A stretch of DNA of 36,986 nt from Dehalococcoidia bacterium UBA1141 (GTDB taxonomy: Bacteria; Chloroflexota; Dehalococcoidia; Lucifugimonadales; UBA3495): the NCBI GenBank assembly GCA_002311385.1, contig DCAE01000040.1, positions 1,586 to 38,571 on the forward strand, written 5' to 3'. The notes beneath the pieces were generated by a model. That model searched no databases, was not told the DNA's origin, and saw only the letters and a program-made list of their open reading frames with translations. Within the stretch, counting starts at the first letter, position 1, and every line of letters starts with the position of its first letter. Both the position numbers and the translations under genes were made by a program. Positions 7,684 to 15,004 of this stretch are shown here, in pieces.

Positions 7684-9636
7684 TTATTCGTCGTCTCCGT
7701 ATTGCTGTTTCAGAGCCTCGACCACCGCCGGGTCGGCCAGAGTCGTGGTGTCGCCTAGGGCTCGGCCTTCGGCAACGTCGCGGAGCAGACGCCGCATAAT
7801 CTTGCCGCTTCGGGTCTTGGGCAGTTCGGCCGTGAAATAGATGTCATCCGGGCGGGCCATTGCGCCAATCTTGGTGGCTACGTGCCGTTTCAGTTCGGCG
7901 ATTACTTCATCGGAAGATGTTACGTTGTCTTTCAGAGTTACGAATCCGACGATTGCTTGGCCCTTTATCTCGTCGGACCTGCCAATGCAGGCCGCTTCGG
8001 CCACCTTGGGGTTGTCCACCAAGGCGCTCTCGACTTCCATGGTGCTGATTCTGTGGGCCGAGACGTTGATAACGTCGTCCACCCGGCCTAGAAGCCAGAA
8101 GTTGCCGTCTTCATCGATTTTTGCGCCGTCGGCGGTAAAGTAAATGTCTGGGTAGCGAGACCAATACTGCTCAACGTAGCGGTCCGGGTCTCCGTAAATT
8201 GTACGTAGCATCCCTGGCCAGGGCTTCTTGATTGTTAGATAGCCACCGCCGCCCGGACCCACGGGGTTTCCTGCTTCATCCACCACCTCGGCGTCTATAC
8301 CAGGGAACGGCCGGGTGGCTGAGCCTGGTCTGAGGGTGGTGATGCCCGGCAGGGGGGCGATTAGTATCTGGCCTGTCTCGGTCTGCCACCAAGTGTCGAC
8401 CACCGGGCACTTCTCCAAACCGATGTTTTTCCAATACCACATCCAGGCTTCTGGGTTTATGGGCTCGCCAACCGAACCCAAGAGGCGAATCGACGTTAAA
8501 TCGTGGCGCTGGGGATATTCCTCGCCCCACCGCATGAAAGTGCGAATTGCGGTTGGAGCGGTGTAGACGATGGATATGCCGTATTTGGCCACGATGGCCC
8601 AGAAGCGGTCTCGGTCCGGATAGTCCGGGGAGCCCTCGTACATGACCGAGGTAGCGCCGTTGGCCAACGGACCGTACACGATGTAGCTATGGCCGGTGAC
8701 CCAACCGATGTCGGCGGTGCACCAGTAAACATCCTCTTCTTTCAGGTCGAAAACCCATTTGGCCGTGGCGTAGGTGCCCAGCAGGTAGCCAGCGGTGGTG
8801 TGGACTATGCCCTTGGGTTTGCCGGTGGTCCCGCTGGTGTAGAGCAGGTACAGCATGTCTTCGCTGTCCATGGGCTCGGGTTCGCAGTGCATTGGCTGGT
8901 CGGCAACCAAATCGTGCCACCAGATGTCCCGGCCCGCAACCATCTTGTCGTCGGCGCTTTCCGTGCGACGCACCACCACCACATTTTCTATGGGCGTTGG
9001 GCTTACCAGAGCGTCGTCTGCGTTCTGCTTTAGGGGGATGATGGCACCCCGGCGGAAGCCACCGTCGGCGGTAATCAATAGCTTGGACTGGGAGTCGTCA
9101 ATCCGGTCTCTTATGGATTCGGCGCTAAATCCGCCGAAAATCACGCTGTGGGCCGCTCCGATTCGAGCGCAGGCCAGCATGGCTATGGGAAGCTCGGGAA
9201 CCATGGGCAGATAGATGGTGACGCGGTCGCCCTTCACCACGCCCAGGCTCTTAAGCCCGTTGGCGAATTTGCATACCTCCCGGTAGAGGTCCCGGTAGGT
9301 ATATACCTGCCGGTCTCCAGGCTCGCCTTCCCAGATTATAGCCGCTTTGTTGCGGCGGGCTGATTTCAGGTGGCGATCGATGCAATTGTAGGAGACGTTT
9401 AGCTTGCCGCCGACGAACCATTTGGCGTGGGGCGGGTCCCATTCCAGTACCGTGTCCCACTTCTTGATCCAGTCCAATTCCTCGGCGAACTTGGCCCAAA
9501 ACCCCTCGGGGTCCCTTAGCGCTTCTTCGTAGACGTTGGGGTCGGAGATGTTGGCTTGGTTGCGAAATTCATCCGATGGCGGGAACCTGCGGTCCTCTTG
9601 GAGAAGGGCTTCGATTCCGCCCACGTTCTCAACCAT
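7684..9636 (-). CDS. acsA: acetyl-CoA synthetase (AMP-forming)
   Basis: Activates acetate to acetyl-CoA through acetyl-AMP. From the ATG at 9636 the protein has 650 residues, the usual Acs length. It shows the P-loop-like YTSGTTGKPKG (266-276), VDTWWQTETG (the tryptophans at 416-417 give the small acetate pocket) and PKTRSGKIMRR with Lys612, the lysine that protein acetyltransferases modify in Acs. The hinge reads GRVDDVINVSAHRISTMEVE, with Ala where most have Gly. I choose ATG 9636 because GGAGG lies eight bases upstream; a TTG at 9651 has no ribosome site. A promoter and leader hairpin precede it, and the fusion gene follows on the same strand. Confidence 0.95.
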   Translation of the reverse strand: MVENVGGIEALLQEDRRFPPSDEFRNQANISDPNVYEEALRDPEGFWAKFAEELDWIKKWDTVLEWDPPHAKWFVGGKLNVSYNCIDRHLKSARRNKAAIIWEGEPGDRQVYTYRDLYREVCKFANGLKSLGVVKGDRVTIYLPMVPELPIAMLACARIGAAHSVIFGGFSAESIRDRIDDSQSKLLITADGGFRRGAIIPLKQNADDALVSPTPIENVVVVRRTESADDKMVAGRDIWWHDLVADQPMHCEPEPMDSEDMLYLLYTSGTTGKPKGIVHTTAGYLLGTYATAKWVFDLKEEDVYWCTADIGWVTGHSYIVYGPLANGATSVMYEGSPDYPDRDRFWAIVAKYGISIVYTAPTAIRTFMRWGEEYPQRHDLTSIRLLGSVGEPINPEAWMWYWKNIGLEKCPVVDTWWQTETGQILIAPLPGITTLRPGSATRPFPGIDAEVVDEAGNPVGPGGGGYLTIKKPWPGMLRTIYGDPDRYVEQYWSRYPDIYFTADGAKIDEDGNFWLLGRVDDVINVSAHRISTMEVESALVDNPKVAEAACIGRSDEIKGQAIVGFVTLKDNVTSSDEVIAELKRHVATKIGAMARPDDIYFTAELPKTRSGKIMRRLLRDVAEGRALGDTTTLADPAVVEALKQQYGDDE

Positions 9637-9660
9637 TTTCCGTTCCTCCAAAGTGGTCAG

Positions 9661-9700
9661 GGGCTCTCGTGTTTACGCACAAAACTACACACGGGAGCCC
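9661..9700 (-). promoter_or_regulatory. long hairpin in the acs leader
   Basis: GGGCTCTCGTGT (9661-9672) and ACACGGGAGCCC (9689-9700) form a 12-bp inverted repeat with a single mismatch and a 16-base loop. It lies just upstream of the acs ribosome site and inside the predicted leader. The mismatch is a C-A in the acs-sense RNA and a G-U on the other strand. It could be an mRNA-stabilising or translation-control hairpin, or an operator. No T-run follows, so it is not an ordinary terminator. Confidence 0.5.
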
Positions 9701-9731
9701 AACTAGTTCTTAGGGTGAATTGCATTGCCGC

Positions 9732-9779
9732 AACGTCAGTGAAATTTGTAACATAAGGTGGCCCGGATGTAAACGTCAG
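9732..9779 (-). promoter_or_regulatory. acs promoter flanked by AACGTCAG direct repeats 40 bp apart
   Basis: Read on the minus strand, TTTACA (9768-9773) and TACAAA (9745-9750) are spaced by 17 bases, matching 5/6 and 4/6 of the consensus, with a predicted start near 9738. AACGTCAG occurs at 9732-9739 and again at 9772-9779, exactly 40 bases apart (about four helical turns), so the two copies bracket the promoter. This looks like a paired operator. The rest of the 330-base spacer to the divergent MFS gene (9780-9966) has no gene. A TACAAT at 9953-9958 lies only eight bases before the MFS GTG. Confidence 0.45.
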
Positions 9780-9966
9780 CCCAAGCTAATTTGATTGTCT
9801 CCGTCACAAAACGGCAGCCTCAAAAATAGCATCTTCTAGAGCCTTCGCCGTCCTGACTGGCGTTAGTGGATCAACCGGGAGCTAAAACCATTCCATGGGG
9901 TCTTCCTTTTCTATCACTGGCTGGTTTCTATTACCGGCTGGCTAGCAAGGAGTACAATCGGTAATC

Positions 9967-11439
9967 GTGGCTACCGAAGGCGACATTAATAATCATGTTA
10001 ATCCGGGTAGGTTGACCCCGGATGGCGGTGAAATAGGTAAGGTGGACCGAATGGTTGCCTTGGCCGCCGGGCTGGGTATGTTCTTGGCCTCGTTGGACAT
10101 TGCCCTAAACGTTGCTCTGCCTTCCCTCAGAGAGGACTTCGACACCGACCTGCAGACTGTCCAGTGGGTCATAGTGGCTTTTATCGCCACCAGGGCAGGG
10201 CTGGTGTTGGGCGCAGGGAGCTTCGGGGACCGGTTCGGTCTGAAACCCGTCTACCTCTTTGGCGCAGCCACTTACTTGCTCGCGATGGTCCTCATTGCTT
10301 ACTCCCCCAATCTGGGCACCATGGTAGGATTCCGGATTGTTCAGGCTCTGTCGGTGGGTTGCCTCTATGCCGTCTCCCCCGCCATAGCCGCCAAGGTTTT
10401 CCCAGCGAGCATGCGCGGGCTGGGAATGGGCTTTACCGCAGGCAGTCAGGCCTTGGGCATGTTGGCCGGCACCTTGGGCGCAGGCTTGCTGATACGGTGG
10501 TTTGACTGGGAGTCGGTCTTCCTTGGCAGAATCCCCTTTGCCGCCATAGCCTTCCTCATCGCCTGGAAGTTCATGAAGGGCCAAGAGCGTCAGGGTCAGG
10601 AAACCTCCTTTGACATCATCGGTGCGGTCACCTTGATAGGCGCATTGCTTGGATTGGTCATCGGTCTGCGTCTGGGACGTTCGGAGGGTTGGACATCTCC
10701 GGAAGTCTTGGTCTTGCTCAGCTTGGCGCCGTTGTTCTTGATAGCGTTTTGGATGGCGGAGAGGAGGGCGGAATGGCCCGTTTTGCCCTTGGGACTGCTG
10801 CGGGTTAGGGGATTCGCAGTCTCCGCTTTGTGCATGTTCCTGGCCCACCTGGGCGTCTTCGTTATCTGGTTTATATTCCCTTTCTACATCTCTGACAGCC
10901 TGGGAAAGGGGCCGTTCACACTGGGTGCGATGCTGGCGGTGATGGCTTTCCTAAACACCGGATTTTCGGGCGTCGGTGGATGGTTGAGCGACCGTGTGGG
11001 CACGTTCTCCGTGGGAGTTTCGGGGTTGGTTGTGATGGCCCTAGGGTTGTTGTACATGGGCTTCTTGAGCAGCGACTCAGGACTGGCTCAAGTGGCGCTG
11101 CGTATCGCCGTCATCGGCATCGGCTTAGGGTTGTTCCAAGCGGCGGCTTACACGCTGATGCTGGGGAGCGTCCCTCAAGAACGTTTCGGCACAGCGGCGG
11201 CATCGCTGTCGTTGGCCCAGGCCATGGGGACGGTGCTGTCAGTAGCGGTGATAGGGGGCATCTTCGCCCTCAGCAACGATCATCATCTGTCGGGGCTGGC
11301 TGCTTCGGCGCTAACAGCGGGCGAACGGGAAACCCAAGCGTTTATGCAGGCCTTCCAAGACGTATTCTGGCTGGGAGCGGGCATAGCCGCAATAGGGGCG
11401 GGATTGTTCCTGTTCAGCTGGCGACTAAACAAACCCTAA
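9967..11439 (+). CDS. MFS exporter, DHA2-like (14-segment drug/H+ antiporter type)
   Basis: A 490-residue inner-membrane transporter. The first helix contains LDIALNVALP (43-52), like the 'LDxTIVNVALP' signature of the DHA2 family, and motif A appears as GDRFGLKPVYLFG (87-99) after the second helix. About 14 hydrophobic segments can be counted, with a charged loop (KGQERQGQE) near residue 205. It is likely a proton-coupled exporter of a small organic compound; the substrate is unknown. The GTG at 9967 lacks a well-spaced ribosome site (AAGGAG is 14 bases away). Because TACAAT sits only eight bases upstream, a leaderless message is possible; starts at residues 26 (GTG) and 29 (ATG) are alternatives. 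It is divergent from acs. Confidence 0.85.
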   Translation: MATEGDINNHVNPGRLTPDGGEIGKVDRMVALAAGLGMFLASLDIALNVALPSLREDFDTDLQTVQWVIVAFIATRAGLVLGAGSFGDRFGLKPVYLFGAATYLLAMVLIAYSPNLGTMVGFRIVQALSVGCLYAVSPAIAAKVFPASMRGLGMGFTAGSQALGMLAGTLGAGLLIRWFDWESVFLGRIPFAAIAFLIAWKFMKGQERQGQETSFDIIGAVTLIGALLGLVIGLRLGRSEGWTSPEVLVLLSLAPLFLIAFWMAERRAEWPVLPLGLLRVRGFAVSALCMFLAHLGVFVIWFIFPFYISDSLGKGPFTLGAMLAVMAFLNTGFSGVGGWLSDRVGTFSVGVSGLVVMALGLLYMGFLSSDSGLAQVALRIAVIGIGLGLFQAAAYTLMLGSVPQERFGTAAASLSLAQAMGTVLSVAVIGGIFALSNDHHLSGLAASALTAGERETQAFMQAFQDVFWLGAGIAAIGAGLFLFSWRLNKP

Positions 11440-11472
11440 TTTTCTGGCTACCAGCTGTGTAACGGGGGCGGT

Positions 11473-12390
11473 TCAGTCCCGGCGGACCACCCGGTTCCGC
11501 AGAACACCGATTCCTTCAACCTCCAACTCAACCACGTCCCCCGATTGCAACCACCGGTCCAACTCCAACCCGCAACCACCGCCCACGGTGCCTGAGCCCA
11601 GAATGTCGCCGGGGTAGACTGATTCGTCCATGGAGGTGTGGGCAATCATCTTGGGGAAGCTCCAGTGAATCGCGCCGATGTTCCCGTCGGACCATAGCTC
11701 ACCGTTTATCCTGGCGGTCATGCGAGCGTCTTGCGGGTTGAACTCATCGGGAGTAACCAGCCAGGGCCCCAAGGCGGTGGCGAAGTCTTTGCCTTTACTG
11801 GGCCCTAGGCCAACGGCCATTTCCTGAAACTGGGTGTCTCGGGCGCTCCAATCGTTCATGATGGCGTAGCCGCCGATGTAACCGGAGGCATCTTCTTCAG
11901 AGATGTCTATGCCTTCTTTGCCGATTATGCAGGCCAACTCCAGTTCATAGTCCATCTGCTGAGAGTAACGGGGCCAGGTTAACTGCTGTTCATGGCCCAT
12001 CAGTGAGCGGTGGTTACCCTTGTAGTAAACCGGCATTTCGTACCAAGCCGGAGGAACCTCGAGGCCTCGGTTCTTGCGAGCGGTAGATATGTGCTGCTCA
12101 AAGGCGATGAAGTCTTTCAAGGACCCGGACTCGATGGGCGCCAGCCACCGTATATTCTCCATCGGCCAACGAGGAGCGTCGTAGGTGGACAGGTCTCCCA
12201 GCCCTTGGGACAAGGCACCGGATTTATCCAGGTTGTAAGCCACGATGTCTACTGCCCGGTTCAAAGAATCGCGGATGCCCATGCGGCCCAACACGGTGGC
12301 CGAATCGACCACCTGATTATCATTCAGGTCCACGAAGCCAATCTTGGCCCCGCCGTTGGTGCCGGGAAGCTCAAACCTAGCGATTTTCAT
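11473..12390 (-). CDS. fumarylacetoacetate hydrolase family protein
   Basis: A 305-residue FAH-fold enzyme that should use a divalent metal to cleave a C-C bond or hydrate a beta-keto or acylpyruvate-type acid. Metal and catalytic residues can be placed by analogy with fumarylacetoacetase: Asp93 and His100 in KDFIAFEQH, Glu149 and Glu151 in MDYELELA, and Asp180 in MNDWSARD, followed by LGPSKGKDFATALGPW. This run resembles true fumarylacetoacetase more than the short FahD-type enzymes, though the eukaryotic N-terminal domain is absent. The ATG at 12390 has AAGGAA seven bases upstream. It is convergent with the MFS gene. No tyrosine-degradation neighbours are visible, so the substrate stays open. 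Upstream, 12391-12587 holds no gene I can support. Confidence 0.88.
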   Translation of the reverse strand: MKIARFELPGTNGGAKIGFVDLNDNQVVDSATVLGRMGIRDSLNRAVDIVAYNLDKSGALSQGLGDLSTYDAPRWPMENIRWLAPIESGSLKDFIAFEQHISTARKNRGLEVPPAWYEMPVYYKGNHRSLMGHEQQLTWPRYSQQMDYELELACIIGKEGIDISEEDASGYIGGYAIMNDWSARDTQFQEMAVGLGPSKGKDFATALGPWLVTPDEFNPQDARMTARINGELWSDGNIGAIHWSFPKMIAHTSMDESVYPGDILGSGTVGGGCGLELDRWLQSGDVVELEVEGIGVLRNRVVRRD

Positions 12391-12587
12391 GGTGATGTTC
12401 CTTTGAACAACTGGGATTCGGCAGCCCTTTATGGGCCGATATTTAATGCTGGCAATGGGCTATATCCTAGCACAGGCGGAATAGCGGTTGGGGAGAGGAG
12501 CCGGAGGGAAGAGCAGTAGTACAAAAAGGATTTCTTGAATGCCTATATGCCCGTTGATGCCATTTCGCTCATTGAATCCAGAAATTG

Positions 12588-12626
12588 GGGGGGTTAGCTC
12601 AACTGGTTAGAGCACTGGCCCGACAC
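12588..12626 (+). pseudogene. 5' half of a tRNA-Val(GAC) gene
   Basis: The acceptor strand, D-arm and the 5' anticodon stem and loop (ending CCGACAC) align with the intact tRNA-Val at 14368, with four differences in 39 positions. At 12627 the sequence departs: the expected GCCAG stem strand, variable loop and T-arm are missing. A possible relic of the 3' end, CCCCCACCA, lies at 12728-12736, where five C would pair with the GGGGG of the acceptor. No T-arm lies between, and the 100-base gap is too small for a group I intron, so I call it broken. Confidence 0.75.
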
Positions 12627-12727
12627 ACCCACCGCTCTTAACGCTGTGCTTCCGTAGCTACAAACACTACGAAAATCCATCCAGTTGTGTGCTCCTGTGT
12701 AGATTGTGCCAAGACCAATATTTAAGA

Positions 12728-12762
12728 CCCCCACCAGTTTCAGCTGGCGGGGGTTTCTTTTT
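12728..12762 (+). terminator. rho-independent terminator
   Basis: CCCCCACCAG (12728-12737) and CTGGCGGGGG (12744-12753) form a 10-bp stem with one A-C mismatch and a 6-base loop, followed by TTTCTTTTT. It ends transcription from the plus strand, that is, from the broken tRNA side. Its left arm includes what may be the old tRNA 3' end. Confidence 0.8.
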
Positions 12763-12812
12763 AGGATTTGACGAAACCATTTGATGAACGGAGCTACTCT
12801 GGAGTTGGGACA

Positions 12813-13997
12813 TTAAACGCCTGCCAGTTTGCACAAAACTTGATGAATATATCGTCGGCTATCGACTCTGTTGATGATTGTAAACTTGCTGTTCGGTCCT
12901 TCAGCTAATACGGGGCCATGCCAATGGGGATTGTCACGGGAAAACAGGTCGCCACACCAGTCGATTTTAGTCCCGTCAGATCGAACTCCCTTATACTTGA
13001 AGGGCTCGGCCAAAAATTTCAATCGCTCCGACCAATCGGCCACTTCATAGAGGTTCCCAGCCAAGCGGAGAAATGCATTCCAAAATGCGCCTGTGTCGAT
13101 GACCGTCTGTTCCCGCATGGGTTTTCGTGTTGACAAAGGCAAGGGTCCCAGGTCTTTTCGGACTTCGACTAGACGCTTCAAGTATTCGTGCATGAAGTCT
13201 TTAATCGCATCGAAATTTCCGTCATCGACGTTTGGGAAGGCCTCCTTCAAACCCTTTTGCAGGATGTTGAATGTGACTACCTTCGGCGAATTGACTGATA
13301 TGGAGTTCTTTACAATTTCTACGTAATTGCTCAAGACCGAATGCTGGGCCAAGTTCATGGCGAGACGATTATGGGGATCGGCCTGGTACAGATACTTTAT
13401 TCGGGTTTGATTTGCAGGTTTGCCCAAGTTGTTCGACTCGTTGAATATGGTAGGCTCGGCGTTGCGGCTGACGGTGTAGATGAGTAATACCCACTCATAT
13501 GCCCATGGATCTAGGTCGTGGCCAGTTTTGAGGATGAGTTCGGTAATTTCCCGGGCAAGAGCATGCCTATGCCTCGAATCCGGCGTAGTAGTCACGCCCC
13601 ATATGCGAAGTATCCCTTCTTGAGGGTTGAACTGGTACTCGGCTTCCTCGCTTGGAATATTCCAAGTGAGGGAGCCACCATAGAATTCCTTGCCGTCCAG
13701 CACAAGTTCTTTCATTTTGTCGACCCGTTTCCTATCTATGACGGGAGTCGTCCCGGTGAGGTTGCCCTGTGCGTCGTAGACGTCTGAGTCGCCTCGCTGC
13801 CGATCCGCAGCGTTTCGGACCTTCAGGTCATCAGGGTCTTGAAATTCGTACAACTGGCCTAGGGTGGTGATGGCCACGAAGTGAGGCGATTGACCTGGCC
13901 TTCGGACCACAGTAGCAGACAACTCCAAATCGGGCTCGCGGTTTTGATTTTTCGCTGTCAAAGTGGAATAACTGTGCGCCAGGTTGCTTATAACCAT
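12813..13997 (-). CDS. DGQHR/DndB-like domain protein (lone, variant DSRHR motif)
   Basis: A 394-residue protein of uncertain function. The N-terminal half follows the DGQHR-domain layout: RVDKMKELVLDGKEFYGG (91-108, where family members have R..I..Y....FF), a strand TWNIP, then RIWGVTTTPDSRHRHALARE with D140-S-R-H-R144 in place of DGQHR. That domain has a ParB/sulfiredoxin-like fold and includes DndB, the regulator of DNA phosphorothioation, and several phage and defence proteins. The C-terminal half is helical with LRLAGNLYEVADWSERL. No dnd or restriction genes adjoin. AAGGAG lies seven bases before the ATG at 13997. It is alone on the minus strand between a broken and an intact tRNA-Val, with many ACGT sites upstream. 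Confidence 0.6.
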   Translation of the reverse strand: MVISNLAHSYSTLTAKNQNREPDLELSATVVRRPGQSPHFVAITTLGQLYEFQDPDDLKVRNAADRQRGDSDVYDAQGNLTGTTPVIDRKRVDKMKELVLDGKEFYGGSLTWNIPSEEAEYQFNPQEGILRIWGVTTTPDSRHRHALAREITELILKTGHDLDPWAYEWVLLIYTVSRNAEPTIFNESNNLGKPANQTRIKYLYQADPHNRLAMNLAQHSVLSNYVEIVKNSISVNSPKVVTFNILQKGLKEAFPNVDDGNFDAIKDFMHEYLKRLVEVRKDLGPLPLSTRKPMREQTVIDTGAFWNAFLRLAGNLYEVADWSERLKFLAEPFKYKGVRSDGTKIDWCGDLFSRDNPHWHGPVLAEGPNSKFTIINRVDSRRYIHQVLCKLAGV

Positions 13998-14023
13998 GGA
14001 TAAGTCTCCTTACAAAATAGATT

Positions 14024-14107
14024 TACGTCTTACCAGACGTATATTAAACCGTCGCTGACGTAATGGTACTACGTGTAATACGACGTGCCAATTGTTTACG
14101 CCAACGT
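14024..14107 (-). promoter_or_regulatory. operator-like array of six ACGT sites upstream of the DndB-like gene
   Basis: TACGTCT-TACC-AGACGTA (14024-14041) is a perfect 7-bp inverted repeat just downstream of a TAATAT -10-like box (14041-14046, minus strand). ACGT occurs at 14025, 14037, 14058, 14071, 14083 and 14104. The gaps 12 and 21 occur twice in the same order, with the second set offset by 46 bases. Both sets share ACGTnTnA...GACGT and CGCnnACGT. This looks like a duplicated operator. The rest of the spacer, 14108-14313, has no gene. Confidence 0.45.
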
Positions 14108-14313
14108 GCACCCAAGTCACATAATTCAAATCGGATTACGGGCCCTGTTTAGAGCGCCTAATGTGCTAGTCGCATTGTCAATCCGGCGGTATTTTTTCTG
14201 ATGCAATCGATGGGTAGCCGTGAGATGCAAAGCAACATGAGGAACTTAGTCACCGCTCTCCAATAGGGGAGTGGAGTGCGCCCCAAACCCCCGAGGCTTT
14301 GCCCACAGGTTCC

Positions 14314-14342
14314 TTGACTGTATTATTGCCCATTGGTACACT
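14314..14342 (+). promoter_or_regulatory. promoter of tRNA-Val
   Basis: TTGACT (14314-14319) and TACACT (14337-14342) are separated by exactly 17 bases and match 5/6 and 4/6 of the sigma-70 consensus. Transcription would start near 14349, about 19 bases before the mature tRNA. Confidence 0.65.
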
Positions 14343-14367
14343 GAAGTCTGCTATATTTACAACAAAT

Positions 14368-14444
14368 GGGCGGTTAGCTCAGCTGGTTAGAGCACTTGCT
14401 CGACACGCAAGAGGTCACTGGTTCGAGTCCAGTACCGCCCACCA
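14368..14444 (+). tRNA. tRNA-Val(GAC), CCA encoded
   Basis: A complete cloverleaf can be folded: acceptor GGGCGGT/ACCGCCC, D-arm GCTC-GAGC, anticodon stem CTTGC/GCAAG, five-base variable loop, T-arm ACTGG-TTCGAGT-CCAGT, discriminator A and encoded CCA, 77 bases in all. The loop reads TCGACAC, giving anticodon GAC (valine). Position 33, almost always U, is C here, and the broken copy at 12588 shows the same. It lies 95 bases before rplS. The partial second copy and the DndB-like gene to its left suggest this locus has been a target for insertion or duplication. Confidence 0.93.
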
Positions 14445-14539
14445 TTGGCTAGGTTTTGGGCCGCAATGATTGAATCACGTGCGCGCAGCCCCTCGCTAGT
14501 GTCAAAATCTGATAGATAAACTCTGGATAGGAAGCTGTT

Positions 14540-14908
14540 ATGGAAGCCTCAATGCTGGTCAGGACCGAGCCCAACGAGAAGATAGAATCCTTCGCCGCCG
14601 GGGACACCGTACGGGTCAACTTCCGGATTCGCGAAGGCGACCGAGAGAGGATTCAAGCGTTCCAAGGCGTTTGCATCCGTTTGCAAAACGGCGTTGGACC
14701 GGCTGCTAATTTCACTGTTCGCAGAATCACCGGCGGGATAGGCATCGAGAGAATCTTTCCCACCCACTCACCGCTTATCGACTCTCTGGAAGTCGTGCGC
14801 CGAGGTTCGGTGCGGCGAGCCAAGCTCTACTACTTGCGAGGCCTACAGGGCAGGGCTGCTAGAATTAAGGAAAAGACTCCGCCCCGTCCCGCTCCCAAAC
14901 AGACCTAG
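14540..14908 (+). CDS. rplS: 50S ribosomal protein L19
   Basis: Structural protein of the large subunit at the interface with the small one. The 122-residue product carries the family core: AAGDTVRVNFRIREGDRERIQAFQG, GIGIERIFPTHSPLIDSLEVVRRG and RRAKLYYLRGLQGRAARIKE. The tail is Pro/Lys-rich (KTPPRPAPKQT). ATG 14540 has AGGAAG five bases upstream. It sits alone between tRNA-Val and priA, not in the usual rpsP-rimM-trmD-rplS operon. Confidence 0.97.
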   Translation: MEASMLVRTEPNEKIESFAAGDTVRVNFRIREGDRERIQAFQGVCIRLQNGVGPAANFTVRRITGGIGIERIFPTHSPLIDSLEVVRRGSVRRAKLYYLRGLQGRAARIKEKTPPRPAPKQT

Positions 14909-15004
14909 GGCCAGCCCTCATATCAAGCTAAACGGGTTTCCGGTCGAATCTCAATTAGTTGAATCACGACCGGCTCGATTACGGTACGCCGGGCGAGGGA
15001 CGTC

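Noticed and set aside
8503..9033. 176-codon plus-strand frame opposite acs
   Set aside because: Antisense shadow of acs; no start signal.
9661..9700. Hairpin as rho-independent terminator
   Set aside because: No T-run on either strand and it lies inside the acs leader.
10105..10848. 247-codon minus-strand frame opposite the MFS gene
   Set aside because: Gln/Gly/His-rich translation with no family resemblance, antisense to a clear membrane protein.
12588..12736. A tRNA interrupted by a self-splicing intron
   Set aside because: The gap is about 100 bases, too short for a group I intron, and the T-arm is missing; a broken gene explains it better.
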